In this document: piece by piece, positions 23,301 to 35,800 of the stretch
Position numbering within the stretch: the stretch's first letter is position 1
How the letters are laid out: each line of letters opens with the position of its first letter
From: Onchocerca lupi
Lineage: Eukaryota; Nematoda; Chromadorea; Rhabditida; Onchocercidae
Assembly: GCA_028564675.1 (NCBI GenBank)
Contig: JAOVVO010000086.1
Location: 1 to 64,000 of the forward strand
DNA: 64,000 bases
Reading direction: 5' to 3'
The notes under the pieces: model-generated
Database searches by the model: none
What the model was told of the DNA's origin: nothing
Seen by the model: the letters and a program-made list of their open reading frames with translations, nothing else
Made by a program: the position numbers and the translations under genes

Positions 23301-26300
23301 GCTTAAAAAAAGTATTTTTTGGATGCATTTCTCGTTTTTCTCAACGAATGATAATAGCTTCTGGCCAGATCAATAATCAGACCAGATCATTTTTAATCTT
23401 TTTGGGCCAGATTATTGAATCACAGCTGGAAGTTTTTCTCACAGTGACACATCATCAATAATGCGAATTATATTTGATATATGCATTAATTAATTAATCA
23501 TATTTGTATATAAATATAATATATAAATAAATATAATATATAAATGTATATAAATATAATATATATTTAATTAAATATGCGTAATAATCCTCTGCACACA
23601 TAAATATTCAAAAAAAAAAATTCCTAAATTTTCCTAAATTCCTAAATTTCCTAAAAATCCTCTACATAAATTCCTGAATTCCCTAATTTCTAAATTTATG
23701 AAAGACTTCAATTAGCAATGTGACAATTAATAAATTATGAATTATCGTCATAGTTAGAAATGTCACCGTGGTATTAATTAGTGATAATTAATGAATGATG
23801 AATAAATAGATGATATAACTAGAACTAAATATAAATTTATTATTGAAAAAAAAATTGAAATCAAATTGAATAATTTATTTTTTAAAAAATAAAAATCAAT
23901 TAAAGAGAATTCAAAAGAGATTAGAATTAATTAAAAAAGAAAAAAGAGAATTAGCTATTGATAAATAATTGTTAACCTATCGGATATTTCTGATTCTTTC
24001 TGTAGTATTTAGGAAAATATTTTCAAGTTTTTTAAATTATAAAATACTATTAAATGAAGTATATTCTTGAACTTGAGATATTTTAAAATTTAAAATTTTA
24101 TAATATTCATTCGAGAATATGATCATTTCTCTTAACATTTGAGATAGTTTGAAATTTCATCAAAATAAAAGATTAAAATTTTCAAAAATTATAGTTTGAA
24201 ATTTCATCAAAATAAAAGATTAAAATTTTCAAAAATTTTACTTTAAAAATTAAAAAAATGAAAATAAAAAAAATGGAAAATCAACTAATCGATAATTGAA
24301 TTAAATGAATATCTCGAAACATTCTGAGAAATTATTGTTACACAAGTAATTTGCTTGTATTTAAATAATGGAAGCTTAAATTCACCTGTATAAGAAATAG
24401 AAATAATTTAATCAATAATCAAAAAATCATACCGAAGAGCAATTTCGATCTTCTTTACAAATATTGATAATATGATGCTTTAAATGTCGCTTCAAATCAG
24501 CATCTTCCTGAAATTTTCGATTTTTGAAATATTTCAATAAAAAACATGAAAAGAAGCATTTTATTTATTAATATGCTTTTCGTATTGAAATTTCTATAAT
24601 TTTTAAATAATCAAATATTCATTTTCGTTCTGTACAGATAGTTTTTCATTTAGATTCTTACAATTTGTCACGTTGAATTCAAGTTGAAAACGAATTTTTG
24701 GCATGAATAATTTTCCCTGCGGAATATTTGAAACGTTTATTCATCTATTATTTACTCTTCTGGTGCTTTTATTTGCGAAATCTTTTGTAAAAGCTTTTCC
24801 ACATAACTGAGCAATTATCATTTCTTATCATTTTCCATTCTATTCTCAAAATGAACCTTTCCTGACCTTTCTATATCAATGGCCTTTCATATGTGTCAAC
24901 ATAATTCTAGACTTTGTTGACATTGTTGGCATTAAACTAATGATAAGATTTAATGATCTCTGCATATCTCGTCTCAAATGTTTGAAATTTCACCAGAATA
25001 TACAAAGCTTTTAATTAATTAGTAAATCATAATTGGTAAACCATTTATTACTAATTGATTTTTTAGCATATTTAATTTAAGCTTCTTTAAAAACAGTTTG
25101 AATTTAATTTAATTTTTTCAATTTTTTCATACATTCAACTTCCGGCAATCTTTGATGCATTGCCTTATCATTAAGATAAGACAATAGAATGAAAATGAAA
25201 TAATTTACTAATTTTGTTACTTAATTTATCATATCACAAATTTATCATACTTATCATATTACAATTTACTATATATCTTATTACAAATAATACTTGACTG
25301 GATTGATGAATAAACAAACTTGGGCACATATATTTCAATTCTGATTCAAATGCTTTAAATCGATGCAATTTCATTATTCTTATTCTTAAATTTTAATTTT
25401 AATATATATTTAAAACTTAATTTTAATATATCAATAATAATATTCATTTATTATAAGTAATGCAAAATATGGCACAATTTCCATTTTGGCTATAATCTCT
25501 TCATTTTTTAATTAATATTAATTGTTCTTATCTCTAAACTTTAATTTTAATGCTTTTTTTTCCAGAAAATATTAGTTGTAATACTCATATATCATAAATA
25601 AAAAAAGTAAAATATGACAAAAATTCCCATTTCAGATTTGATCCCTTTACTTTTTAATTAATTTTAATTATTTTCAAATTTTTATTTTAATATAAGTTAT
25701 AATATTCATGCACTTTAATAAAAGAAGGAATAAATGGCACAATTTTAATTTCAGGTTCCATCCTTCATTTTTTTTTTTGTATTAATGAATTTCGATTTCC
25801 GATTCAATCCCTTCACTTCCTATATTAATGAATTTCAATTTCAGATTTAGTTCTTTCATTTCTTATATTAACGATTTATTTTAATGACTTTTTCGTTTAT
25901 CATGAATATTTTACAAAATGTTAGGAACTGATAAGAGACGACGATTTCAATAATCGAATCATATGTATCGCTTATCTTACGACATCTTACGACAGACAAA
26001 TTGGGCAATTGTCCATGACGGCGACATTAAAGATATGTTGGAACAAATAGAAAATCATTGTAAACATTGCAAGAGACATCTATGTCAGATAAGGCAATTC
26101 GCAACGGCTAATAGTCTGGGAAATGCGATAATTCCCGGTCGCATTTCTTTCGTCGATTTTTCCATCCATCGTGAAATATCTTTCATTATTGTGAATCATC
26201 ATCATCATTAGAGCAAAAGATAATGATAATGACAATGATATTAATGATGGTGATAATGAATAATGATTTGAAATCATAAAGAAATTATGAAAGAAAAAAG

Positions 26301-29300
26301 GGGAATATTAAGATTAAGATGAAAATTACCAATGGAACAATTAATGCTCATTAAGAAGATGAAAATCTGAATAAATAAATGAATGAATAAATTGTTCGGA
26401 GATCTGATTAACAATTTTCAATTAATTAGGTAATTAGTTAATTACTACGATTTTTGAGATATGCATTTTTATATGACATGAAATTATTAATTATTAATAC
26501 ATTCAAATGATAATATTAGGTTTATAAAATTAAAAAAAGAAATCGAATTATTTGTATTTTAATATTTAATTATTCTATCAAATGTGATAACGATATTTAG
26601 AAAAATAACTAATAAATTCGAGTTAAAATTTGCTCTATACTTTTTATTTACACTAAAATAATTATTTTAATTAATTTATTTAATTTATAGTTTAATATGA
26701 TTATCATTCTTATAATTATCATTATTATCATTAAACTGCTAATGAAATTTTATTTTTCCAAATAAAAACCTTTCTTATGGGAAATATTGGAATAATTATA
26801 ATTAATCAATATATGTAAAATTTAATATGAGCTAAATCAGTAAAGTTCAAAGTTCAAGTTTCACTGATGGACAAAAGGTTGTGATGATGGGATGGGACAC
26901 AAACATCAATTAAGTGTCATCCATGTTTGATGACAATAAAAGAAAAGAGAAGAGTTTGAAAGAAAGTAGCACTTCAACATAGTCCATTTCATCAATAGAA
27001 TCTACAATAATTAATAATTGATAATAGTTGAAAGCTAATTAAGAATAATTAAGCAAAATAAGTAAATGATTAGAAAAGGTACGTGAAAAACGTTTAAATA
27101 GACGTCTTCTGTTCATTGTATTTCATTTGTACGTGAAAAAGTAAGATGATAACCTTGAATTATGGCCTATTCAAAAGAAAATAATTACCATCGTAGTTTA
27201 TAAAATCATTTAACACTCAAGTAAAGATTATATGGCCAATTAGATTGGCTTACTTTCAGCAATTAAGAATAGCTAATTATCATTTGGAGAAATTTAAGAA
27301 TGATTAACTTTTAACAGTGATAAATAGTTTCATATTAACAAACAGCAAAAATTGAAATAAAGCCAAGAAAACCTCTCATAGGTTTTTTTTTTTTTTTTTT
27401 TTTTTTAAGGAAGTCGAATTAATTAATCAATTAACTGCCCAAATAAATGAGCAATTAACCAGATTTTTCGTAAGAAATCGATTAATTAAATTGATTTAGA
27501 ACAAAAACTTAGAATTGAAAATTTTCAAAAGCGTAAAAATTTCATATTTTGGTCTTAATGATTATCCAAATATTTAATAATTTCATTTATTTACAATTTT
27601 GATCTTAAATTTGAATCGATTTATTTATTTCTTATATGCATATAAACAAAATTTTATTTAGCCATAAGATCTATTTTAATACTTATTTTCAAGCATTAAA
27701 TTGAACATTACGAGTGAAAAATACATTAAAAACATTTGAGAATGGAACATTTTCCTATACAAATAAATTATTTTATTTGCATAGCAATTATTGAGCTCTC
27801 TGTCGAAAGGTCAACAAATAAAAGGTGCTTATTTTAACAGCAAATTGAAAAAGCTATTCACGAAGAATGTAAACAAATAAATATTTATATTTCTATATAT
27901 ACCCTCACAAATATAAGTATTATTCATCAATTTAGGCAAAATTGAATGCATTCATTCCATATTTGTATCAAATTTCCGCGGTAAATTAACCTCGGGAGGA
28001 AGCTTATCATCGATATGATCAGTAATTATTCATCAATGATCAATTGATGGTCCCTTAGAGAATTTACTAAAAACTTTTCTTTTATGATGAATTATTTACA
28101 TACTGTTATGGTTATTAAGATAGATATCAATCAGGTTTATTTAATCAGTTATTTATCGAAATAAATGAGGTTTTTTATGAGCATGATAAATTGATAAGAT
28201 CAATTTTAAAGAACAAAGAATGAAGAGGTCAGGGAAAGAAAGATATATGGGAATATTTGATTAGGAAGTATTGGGGGCATTTTGGAAAAAAAAAAAAAGT
28301 CACAATTTTACGTCGCAAATTTTTGTCGCTTTTTTATGAACGCATCTGGCGTCGTACATCTGTCATCATTAATTCTTATCCAATGGTTGCATTTCGAAAA
28401 AAAGAAAAAAAAAAAGTAAATTTTTGTTGGAATTTTGTGATAGCATAAATTAAGTATCGAAGAAAGAAATTTTTAGAATTTTAGAAACATATGGCTTTCG
28501 ATTGTAACAATTTATGGACAAAAAAGTGACATTTTGAAAAATTTACACTAATTAAATTTATTTTCAGATTAAGTACAACAGAAAAAAAAAAAACGAAAAG
28601 AAATTTTTATTGAAACTAAAAAATTCTGTTCGAAATTTAAAAATCAATAAACTATCAATTTCAATCAAAAAAATTTCTTCGCAAATGTTTTCATCTTTTT
28701 TAACAATTTGATTGACATAATTGTAAGGTTCGTTTTATATATTTTTTTTTTCTTTTTAAAACTTTAAATTATTTTGAACAAATTTTAAGATAATTGATGG
28801 ACAAATACTTTCAATTTGTAAGACATTTGATGAGGAAAATAGATATTGGAAAAATGGATATTTTTAAAGAATTGTTTTTATTTACAGCCTTTCTAATCAT
28901 TAGGCATAAAAATTAAGCCATAAAAATTAAGCTTCAAAAAAAAAAAAAAGCAAACTTTTACTTTCATTTTAAAAAACTAAATTTATAGAATAAAAATTGA
29001 CTATGAGATTTAAGGAACGAAAATAATAAAAGCAAACTATGGGTTTTGAAATAATAGAATAAATTAAATTATTTAACTAAATTTCGATTGATTGATTTTT
29101 TTTTGGGGGGATCAAAATCTATGGCAAATTGATTGGAAATTTTCAGGAATCAAAATTCATGATAAATTGATTGAATTTTTTTTTTTTTTTTTAATAAAAC
29201 TTATAGAAAGAAATAATATTTATATTCTGGAAAATCTTTTTTTTTTTTTTTTTTTCAAAAAGTGCTTTCAATTTAATTTCACTTCACTTTCCTTTTAATA

Positions 29301-32300
29301 CATCATCTTTTCCTCTTATCAGTAAAAACAAATCAGATAAGCCAATATTACTTTCTTGACATTCTCAACGATGCAAATTTCAATCTTTAAATGCCATTTC
29401 TAAATCCTTAGCAATTGCATGCCTCTGGCCAATTGATGATTGTTTTTTTTGGCCAAATAATGGCCAAGGCTTGCTCTTTTTTTTGCCTTGGCATTTTTTT
29501 TCCCCTATTTAGACATTTATATTTTTAATCTTTTTAAAACACTTCATTTTGAATGAAAACTTGAATTTTTTACTTTTTAATATGTCATATTTTTAGTAAA
29601 AAGTTATTCCGGAATTCTTTTCACAAAATTTGTTTTTCAAATTCTTCTCAAAATTATTTCATTGTGAATAAAAAATTTGAATTTTTACCTACTAATATAT
29701 CATATATTTAGTTTTCGTAAATTATTTAATGTTTAAAAAAAGAAAAAAAAATATGAATTTTTTTATTTTTTTAATATATTCCATTCAGTAAAGTTAAACC
29801 AAAATTTTATTTTTAACAAATTTTAAAACTATAAAATATTTTCATTTTTTTTTTTAAATATTTCATTTTGAATAAAAAATTAAAAATTTTTTACTTTTTA
29901 TCATATCGCATATTTAGTAAAAGCTATTTCGGGAATTCTTTCTAGAATTTTTAGGATTAAGAAAATATTTGAAACAAATATTTGAAGATGTGTATGATGG
30001 ATTAAAAAGTCATCTTTCATTGGTATAAAATATTAAAACTTATGCCAATATTTAAGGATAATAAATAAATCAGAATTTTCGGATTGTAATTAAAGCCAAC
30101 TGATAGAAGCAAATGTTATTCTTTTCAATTTTATCATTAAATGATCATATCAGGTCATTATCATTCTTTGTAATAGTTATTCGTTGCAGCTGTTTTACAT
30201 ATATCTGTTCAATTAAATTTGTTTACTTTCGATATCCTATATTGTTTTGTTCGATTTTTCTTCATCTTCCATTTTACTATTATCAAACCGAAAAAATTGC
30301 ATCATCCGGAATTTTACGCTTCCGGAATGCTTCATCAGCTAGAAATAATTCTGCCGGAATGCTTCATTAACTGGAAATAATTTTGCCGGAATCTTTCATC
30401 ATCCAAAAATCATAAAATTCTAAATTAAAGAAAAAGAAAAGACTAAATTTAAATCTTTTTCTTATCTGATTTAATTGCTTTTTTCTTTCGTTTTCTATCC
30501 TTTTTTTTTTTTTTTTTTTTGCATTCTTAGAAAATTAGAAAAATTGCATTATCCGAAAATTTATCAAAATCTTTCATCAATCGAAAATAATTCTAATTTT
30601 GAATATTAGGAAAGAAAAAAGAGTAAATTTAAATCAATTTATTATCTCACTTAATATCTGTAGTAGCAAATTTGATGAAAAATTAATAAAATAAATCTAA
30701 TGTGATATTTAGTGACATTTCAAATAAATTGATGACAATAAATGTCAAGAAATTCGTAGAAAATTCGTTTGAAATATTATTTTCAACAAAATTTTCTTCA
30801 AATTAAATTTTCATTTTAGCACGTTTTAAAGCCATTCCAATATTTTGGATAATTTAGGAAAAGCGACTGTTTGCGCCTTTTTCAATCATCATTTGTTTAT
30901 GTGTTTACATTGTCCACAAGAAATAGATTAATATAATATTTGTTGACAAGATGTTGCTTTATCGCTTTCCATTATCATTCATTTATTAAGCTAAGCTTTT
31001 GGGATGAAGAAATAAACATTTTGCGGTATCAAAAATTCTGATTCTTATCATCTGATAATTATCATTTATCGCTCTTCGTATTTTACACTATAAATTTCTC
31101 ATTCCATATAGCTAATTGAAATGATTCGGTCCGAGATTTCGAAATGTCAACTAATTAAATCTTAATTTAAGGAGGTTAAATCTCTAATTAACACTAAAAC
31201 TATTGATGATCGATCATTGATAGAAGATAAACGAAGACGATAAACAAGTCGACTTGTTGATCTTAATGAATCCGAAATAAATTTTATTTGTGGACAAAGT
31301 GGCACCGAAGAGTTATCTGGAAATGTATTATTGGGAAAATTCTAAATAAACAATACTTATTCGGACAAAAAAGCCCGGAATTTAAATTGAATTAATTAAT
31401 TAGAAAAGAAGATCTGGAATTTATTAAAATTTCAAAAAGATTAATTTTTAGAATCATGGATTGGTCCATTAATTTATAACTTTAACACCAAACGGTTAAT
31501 TTAACAGATTAATAATAACAATTTGATTTGCCGAAAAAAAAAAAAAGAAAGATCCGAAATCCAAATTTTACGTTAAATCATTGAAAAAATCATAAAAATT
31601 AATATTTTTAGGATGAAAAAAAAATATATATATATATAACTGAGAAATTCAAATATATTAAATTTAAATTTTAATTTTAAAGGAATTTTAAACGACATGA
31701 AATCTTGAAATTCAATCTAACTATAGTCAAATATGCTTTAAACATGAATGAATCATATATTATTTGAATAATTTTAAAGTAGTTATGATTGAAATACATA
31801 ACATATATTTAATTCCCGAATGAATTTCAAACGACATAAACAAACATTTCAATGGACGAATGAAGAAATGTGAAAAATTGTGATGAAAATATCATTCAAC
31901 TTAAATATTCAAAGAAGAATTTTAAAATTTGATTTATATTTGCTCAAATTTTAATTTATTTTAATATCATATTTTGAAAAAGAAAAAAAAAAGAAAAAAC
32001 ATTTTGAAAAGTTTTTTTTCCAAAAAAAAAAAAAAAAAAAAAAGAATCAATTTTAACATCCAATAATTTTATTTCAAAATTTTTACAAAATGATTATAAT
32101 TTTTAGATGTTAGAAAAATGCTATCTTTTCGGATCAATTTTTCCTCATGCTAATTTTATTTCAATACAATTAATTCTTCCGAAATTTTCCTCTTTTCCTT
32201 TTTTTTTTTTTCAAAAAAGAAAAAAAAAATTTGCCATTTTAATTTATGATAATAGCTATAAAATCAAAAAAATACTGGATATTTTTATGCAAAAAATTCG

Positions 32301-34448
32301 CGCCATTGAATTCGTAATAGATGAAATCATGAAATTCGTAAAATAAATACTTAAATTTATATCATATTTTATTGAAAAATTAATTCTCTTCAAAGTTCTA
32401 AAACGAATCCTAAAAATTGCAAGTATAATTAACATTTGAAAACTTAAATAACTTAAGAAAAAATACACAAATTTTATTCAAATGCAAGTTTTCAGAAACT
32501 TAAAATAACTTAAACAACTTAAAAAAATACATAAAATAATTCAAATAAAATATTAAAAATAACTTAAATATTTGTTAAAAATAGCTTAGATATATTATAA
32601 AACAAATGTTTAAATCTATATTATATCTCAATGTAAAATTGATTCTCACTTAACCTTCTAAATGAATGCTAAAAAGCTAAAAATATAATTGGTATATAAA
32701 AACTTGAAATATCTTAAATATATTATTTGAATCTAAATTTTCAATTTCTTTTAACCTCCTATAGCGCTTTAACAAAAAGCTTTTTTTTTTATTCGATTGA
32801 TATAAGAAATTTTTGATAAAATTTAAAATTTCTAGGAATTGCAAAAAAAAAAAAAACGATTAATATAAGAAATTAAAATAAGATCATAAATAATAATTTG
32901 AATAGAAACTGACTTCCGGATTCTGATTTTTTTGCATTTTTTTTTTTTCATATGTTTAAATTTCATAGTATGCAAAATATTTCAATCCTTTCCGATCGAT
33001 CCCTCTCCCGCATTGTTAATTTGATGTCTGGAAATGCTGTATAATTGTTATTTTATTCGATTCAAATCAATTTCGTCTCAAATTCGAACTGAGAAAGAGG
33101 AAGGAACGAAAGGAAGGATGAGAATTGTTAAAAACACATCTCAATATTCCATCAACAGATGTGAAAAAAAAGAGCTTAGGCTTGAAATGTTTGAAATGAT
33201 GAATGAAATTTAAGCGCATTATTTTAAAAATTCACAAAAATTGAGAGCTTCAATCCAAACATCAATCATTTTCTCATTTTTATCTTTATTCTTAATTTTT
33301 TGAGAAACAAAAAAAAAAAAGCGGGAAAGGAAGAAAACAAAATAATTTTGGATTCTTTTAAAACAATGATAATTTTATTTTTATGATTTCAACCAAAATT
33401 ACAATTTTTATTTTAATAATTTCGATGAGAATGATAAATTATTTCCTTTTATAATTTTTACTAAAATGGCAACTTCATTTTTTGATTTCTCAATTAAAAT
33501 AATAATCTTATTTAATGATTTCAACTTAGTTTTTTAACAATTCTTAATCTTCTCTACCGTAATCTTGCTATACAGATATGGTTTAGTAATATGAAGTATT
33601 GTAAAATTAGTACTGTTCTAATTTAATACATTGTAATTATTATTATAATTATAGCTATTGTCAAAAAATTTAATATCACTATCATTATTAGTTATCATAT
33701 CATTATTATCAACACAAGAGCATTTCATAGTTTGGACCAGCTTGCTTTTGGAATCTCATCAATTGTATGCTTATCTTTAGATTTCCCAAATAAATTCATA
33801 ATATTTCATTTGATATTGTCTTATGTTTGCGATTTCCCTAAATTTTTTCTTCAAAAACCTTGTAATATTATCATTTTCTCACTTATCATATTATCACTTG
33901 TTTTTTTTTCAAATTCATCATTTCCTTTATCGGCGTTATCAGTTGGCTTAATTGATTTTTTTGTAAATAATATATTCTAATTATTCCTATTGCCAATATT
34001 ATTAACTCAAATATTTATTTATTTTCATATTGCACTATAAATATAAAAAAATGTCTCCTTTCTAGCAGTTTATGCTTTTACAGTACACTTTTCGTACTAT
34101 ACAGGAAAAACAGTACTTCTTAGAAAGAAGTACAGTACACCTTCTGTGCTATATTTCTCCATATTAATATTATCAATTGGTTTAATTGATTTTTTTTCAA
34201 TATCCTCTGATTTTCTTCTACTATCAATATTAACATTTCGTTGTATTCTTATTGTACTATCATTCAAGATTAAGAAGATATTCTCTTCCTACAATTTACA
34301 TTTTTACCGTATATTTTTCGTACTATGCCTACTATAAAATACAGTAATTCCCAGAAAAGGTGCAGTACTGTACATCTTTTATACTTATATTCTTATCATA
34401 TTATCATTTTTCATATCAGAAAGCGAATATAATTTTCATAGCTGCAAT

Positions 34449-34484
<36 letters not shown>

Positions 34485-35779
34485 AACAATAACACCAATA
34501 AGTGTAAGCTATTAATGCAAAGTTTGTTTAAGATTTGAACAGCTGACAAAGCGAAAATAGCAACTGTACCTCATTTTATCAAATTTAATGGTCATTGCTG
34601 TGTAAATTATCTCTGTTAAACTTAAGAAAGGAACTTTGCAAACTTAAAACTTAATGGAATTTGCAGCAATCATTTCCGCTGAAATTGTTTTACTTAACTT
34701 TAATAAAATAACTAAATACATCATTTTGTAAATCATTTAATAGAGGTCATTTAAGAGGTCAAAAAAAAAGCCGAAACAAAAGTTTCATTTTGATAGACAA
34801 AGTGTCCTGAAATTATGACATAAATAGACCTTTTTGCCAAAATGTACAAAAGCATACCGATAATATCCATTAACAGTACCACTGGTCAAGTGGTCAGATA
34901 GCTATCATACTTGTCCAATATTTCAGTTCTGCTTCATCTATTCTACTTTTTTTTTTTTTTTTTGTTTCTAATTCTAAGGGATTACTCATATTTGTCATAT
35001 TTCATAATTTAAGTAAGAAATAAGATGAAACTAATTATTTTTTTTTAAAAAAAAAGATCGAAATTAGAAAATAATTTAAAAATTTCGAATATATACATTA
35101 AAAAACTGAATTGTTTTGTAAATTGAAATAACTTTTTTTAATTGTTTGTTCCTAAATCTAACATTTTCTTTTTTAATTACTCATATAAAATATCCAATAA
35201 GAAAAATACAAATATATAAATCGTCTAAATGAATATTATAAAATAAATTTTGATCCAAAACTATTAAGCTAGTAGGACAAAAGAAAAAAAAAAAAACAAT
35301 GACTGCCGAATAACTATTTGAAGTGACAATTATTTTGGTGATGGAATGTGATTAAAACTAGTAATAACTGGAATTTGTATATTATCGAAAATATAAAACT
35401 GGAAATGGAAATCAAAACTGGAACTAAAGTATGTATTGTTTATTGTTTATTTTTTCAGCAAGAAATTATTAACAAAATTGAAAATTTTTCTTTTTTTTCT
35501 CAAATTTTTCCAATTTTGTATTAATCAATTAAAATAAAAATAAATATATTAAATTTCTTTTTATGAATTTTAATTTCTATTGCATTTCTTTTTTTTTTTC
35601 AATTTTAATTTCATTACTTTTTTTGATTGTAATAATTAACTTACACCACTGGTAATTTCTAATTGATGAAGGCACATTGTTTGACATCGTGCATTGAGTA
35701 GTTCATCGGTGATAACTGTTACAGATAGTAATGATTGAAGAATTAATAGAAATGTGATTAATCTCGAAAATTGTTTCAT
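11376..35779 (-). CDS. kal-1: anosmin-1 / Kallmann syndrome protein 1 (kal-1 orthologue)
   Basis: A secreted or surface extracellular-matrix protein; in C. elegans and vertebrates this family acts in neurite branching, cell migration and morphogenesis with heparan sulfate. Coding exons in transcript order: 35779-35645, 24507-24433, 16774-16712, 16469-16353, 16182-16025, 15819-15681, 14983-14851, 14777-14650, 14383-14150, 12966-12623, 12453-12282, 12032-11376. They join in frame to about 784 aa. Exon 1 gives a signal peptide (MKQFSRLITFLLILQ...) then NARCQTMCLHQLEI, matching the anosmin N-terminus. Exons 2-4 are Cys-rich. Exon 5 is a WAP four-disulfide core (CHLDGDCPETKKCC, GCSRQC). Exons 6-7 form FnIII-1 (WRWSLHKDG, FRVAAVNTYG); exons 8-10, FnIII-2; exons 10-11, FnIII-3 (CVAVLEDLDFACSYNVEL); exon 12, a fourth FnIII-like region. 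The C-terminus is hydrophobic (ALYFICIDRLLRYLFIINIL), so a GPI signal is possible. An in-frame AAG/GTATTT just before the stop leaves room for a further 3' exon. Oddities: an eight-Asp run at residues 455-462 and a basic ERKRKR motif between WAP and FnIII-1. Confidence 0.94.
12121..12330 (-). repeat. degenerate copy of the kal-1 exon 11 donor region inside intron 11
   Basis: Reading the minus strand, the end of exon 11 plus the intron start (TGCATGCTCATAT...CACTACCAAACAG/GTTATTAAAA) is echoed at 12165-12121 (TGCATGCTCATTAG.ACCACTATCAAATAG/GTTCATTAAAA). A short block is missing from the copy. The copied junction still carries an AG/GT. Confidence 0.7.
12763..12786 (-). repeat. coding GAT microsatellite (eight Asp codons) in kal-1 exon 10
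   Basis: An ATC/GAT triplet run on the two strands encodes Asp 455-462, between GLR and LSD, in the linker between FnIII-2 and FnIII-3. A smaller acidic run (DDDDDE) sits in exon 9 near 14270. Such runs are prone to length polymorphism. Confidence 0.9.
13200..13665 (+). mobile_element. LTR-like promoter module in kal-1 intron 9
   Basis: This patch is less AT-rich and more complex than the surrounding intron. It has a strong TATA box (TATAAAAGG, 13273-13281) followed about 27 bases later by an initiator-like GATCAGTTTC (13301-13310). This is the arrangement of retrotransposon LTR promoters. Downstream are two imperfect ~33-bp units (TTCTTTCTACATCAGCATTT and TTCGTTCTATATCAGTGTTT). I could not find convincing TG..CA ends with a target-site duplication, and no gag/pol frame follows, so it would be a solo or decayed LTR. 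Alternatively it is a true intronic promoter. Confidence 0.5.
15085..15690 (-). repeat. minisatellite in kal-1 intron 6 derived from the exon 6 splice donor
   Basis: About seven imperfect units, mostly 75-105 bp apart, each with the + strand core TTTTCAACATACAGTAACGA, then TTGATATTTCCTTATCTTA and an A-rich tail. Core copies start near 15157, 15233, 15336, 15394, 15479, 15576 and 15673. The last one is the authentic end of exon 6: on the minus strand, ATCGTTACT/GTATGTTGAAAATATT. The array fills most of the 697-bp intron. Confidence 0.85.
16480..16886 (-). repeat. duplicated intron segments flanking kal-1 exon 3
   Basis: About 85 bases at 16480-16565, just upstream of exon 4 in transcript direction, match 16802-16886, just upstream of exon 3. 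They share ATTATAAATTTCAAA, a TTTTATT core and an A-rich GATGAAAA / CATGAAAA end, with about 322 bp between copies. The Cys-rich exons 3 and 4 therefore each follow a copy of the same segment. Confidence 0.7.
17426..17535. repeat. 55-bp tandem duplication, nearly perfect
   Basis: Two adjacent copies (17426-17480 and 17481-17535) begin ATTAATCTTT.GGAAGAAAT, continue CTAAACGTAATGAGCAATCT and end CAGGAAACAACAA. I see a single mismatch (T/A at the 11th base). It is much younger than the other duplications in the window. Confidence 0.95.
19682..20173 (+). mobile_element. dispersed repeat copies B and C
   Basis: Copy B (about 19690-19912) and copy C (about 20000-20173) each end in a block AATTTCAAAT.A.TCGGTGAA, GAACT.GAAA, ACA.CGAA.ATTTACA and TTTTATTTAT.TAGATTA. 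The same block is found in rop-1 intron 1. Copy B is preceded by ACCCGGCTATGCTCTACATG, a GC-richer head. The segment between them (CGGAGCGTTTTGGCGGGAAA) is also unusually GC-rich. Together they may form one composite insertion. No coding frame is visible, so it is non-autonomous. Confidence 0.7.
24144..24237. repeat. 47-bp tandem duplication
   Basis: Two adjacent copies (24144-24190, 24191-24237) of ATAGTTTGAAATTTCATCAA followed by AATAAAAGATTAAAATTTTC AAAAATT. They are identical or nearly so. They lie about 200 bases downstream of kal-1 exon 2, inside intron 2. Confidence 0.93.
25370..25890. repeat. ~125-bp decayed tandem repeats
   Basis: Four to five imperfect units built from TTTTAATTTTAATAT, TTATAATATTCAT, AAA.ATGGCACAATTT and a TTTCAGATTT..TC.CTTCATTTTTT block. 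Units drift in length. They lie inside kal-1 intron 1. Confidence 0.65.
29545..29955. repeat. ~110-bp decayed tandem repeats
   Basis: Three to four imperfect units, each with TTTCATTTTGAATAAAAA, TTTTTACTTTTTAATAT, a CATAT.TTTAGTAAAAG block and CGGGAATTCTTT or CGGAATTCTTTT. They lie inside kal-1 intron 1. Confidence 0.65.
30320..30400. repeat. 32-bp tandem repeat
   Basis: Two and a half copies of GGAATGCTTCAT.A.CT.GA followed by AATAATT.TGCC, with partly related sequence (CCGGAATTTTACGCTTCCGG) immediately upstream. It is inside kal-1 intron 1. Confidence 0.8.
32343..32720. repeat. ~265-bp imperfect duplication
   Basis: Sequence from 32343 (TTTAAATTTATATCATATT, AAAATTAATTCTC, CCTAAAAATTGCAAGTATAATT, ACTTAAATAACTTAA) recurs from about 32607 (TTTAAATCTATATTATAT, AAAATTGATTCTC, GCTAAAAAGCTAAAAATATA, ACTTGAAATATCTTAA). 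It is an old duplication inside kal-1 intron 1. Confidence 0.65.
33930..34390. repeat. ~228-bp imperfect tandem duplication
   Basis: The blocks TTATCA.TTGG.TTAATTGA and CA.TTTA..TTTTTAC, then TTTTTCGTACTAT and AAA.ACAGTA, occur twice in the same order about 228 bases apart. The first copy also holds a small hairpin (GTACTTCTT/AAGAAGTAC). It is inside kal-1 intron 1. Confidence 0.7.
34446..34494. repeat. (CAA)n microsatellite
   Basis: About twelve pure CAA units followed by CAATAA variants, about 1.15 kb downstream of kal-1 coding exon 1, in intron 1. Confidence 0.95.
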
Positions 35780-35800
35780 TGTAATTAATGCAACTTTAAT

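Larger units (their letters stand above)
16775..24432 (-). other. kal-1 intron 2 (7.7 kb), no exon seen
   Basis: Exons 2 and 3 join in frame without it, and the joined protein aligns with anosmin-1 without a gap, so I do not expect a missing coding exon. It contains a 55-bp tandem duplication (17426-17535), the dispersed element (19682-20173), (TA)n near 21995 and 47-bp repeats (24144-24237). Short open frames here are low-complexity. Confidence 0.7.
24508..35644 (-). other. kal-1 intron 1 (11.1 kb), repeats and candidate regulatory DNA
   Basis: Very long for a nematode intron. Contents: decayed tandem repeats at 25370-25890, 29545-29955, 30320-30400, 32343-32720 and 33930-34390; a (CAA)n run at 34446-34494; a more complex patch at 25930-26170; and long poly(A/T) runs near 27380 and 32020. 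Large first introns of developmental genes often carry enhancers, but I see no specific element I can name. Confidence 0.65.
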
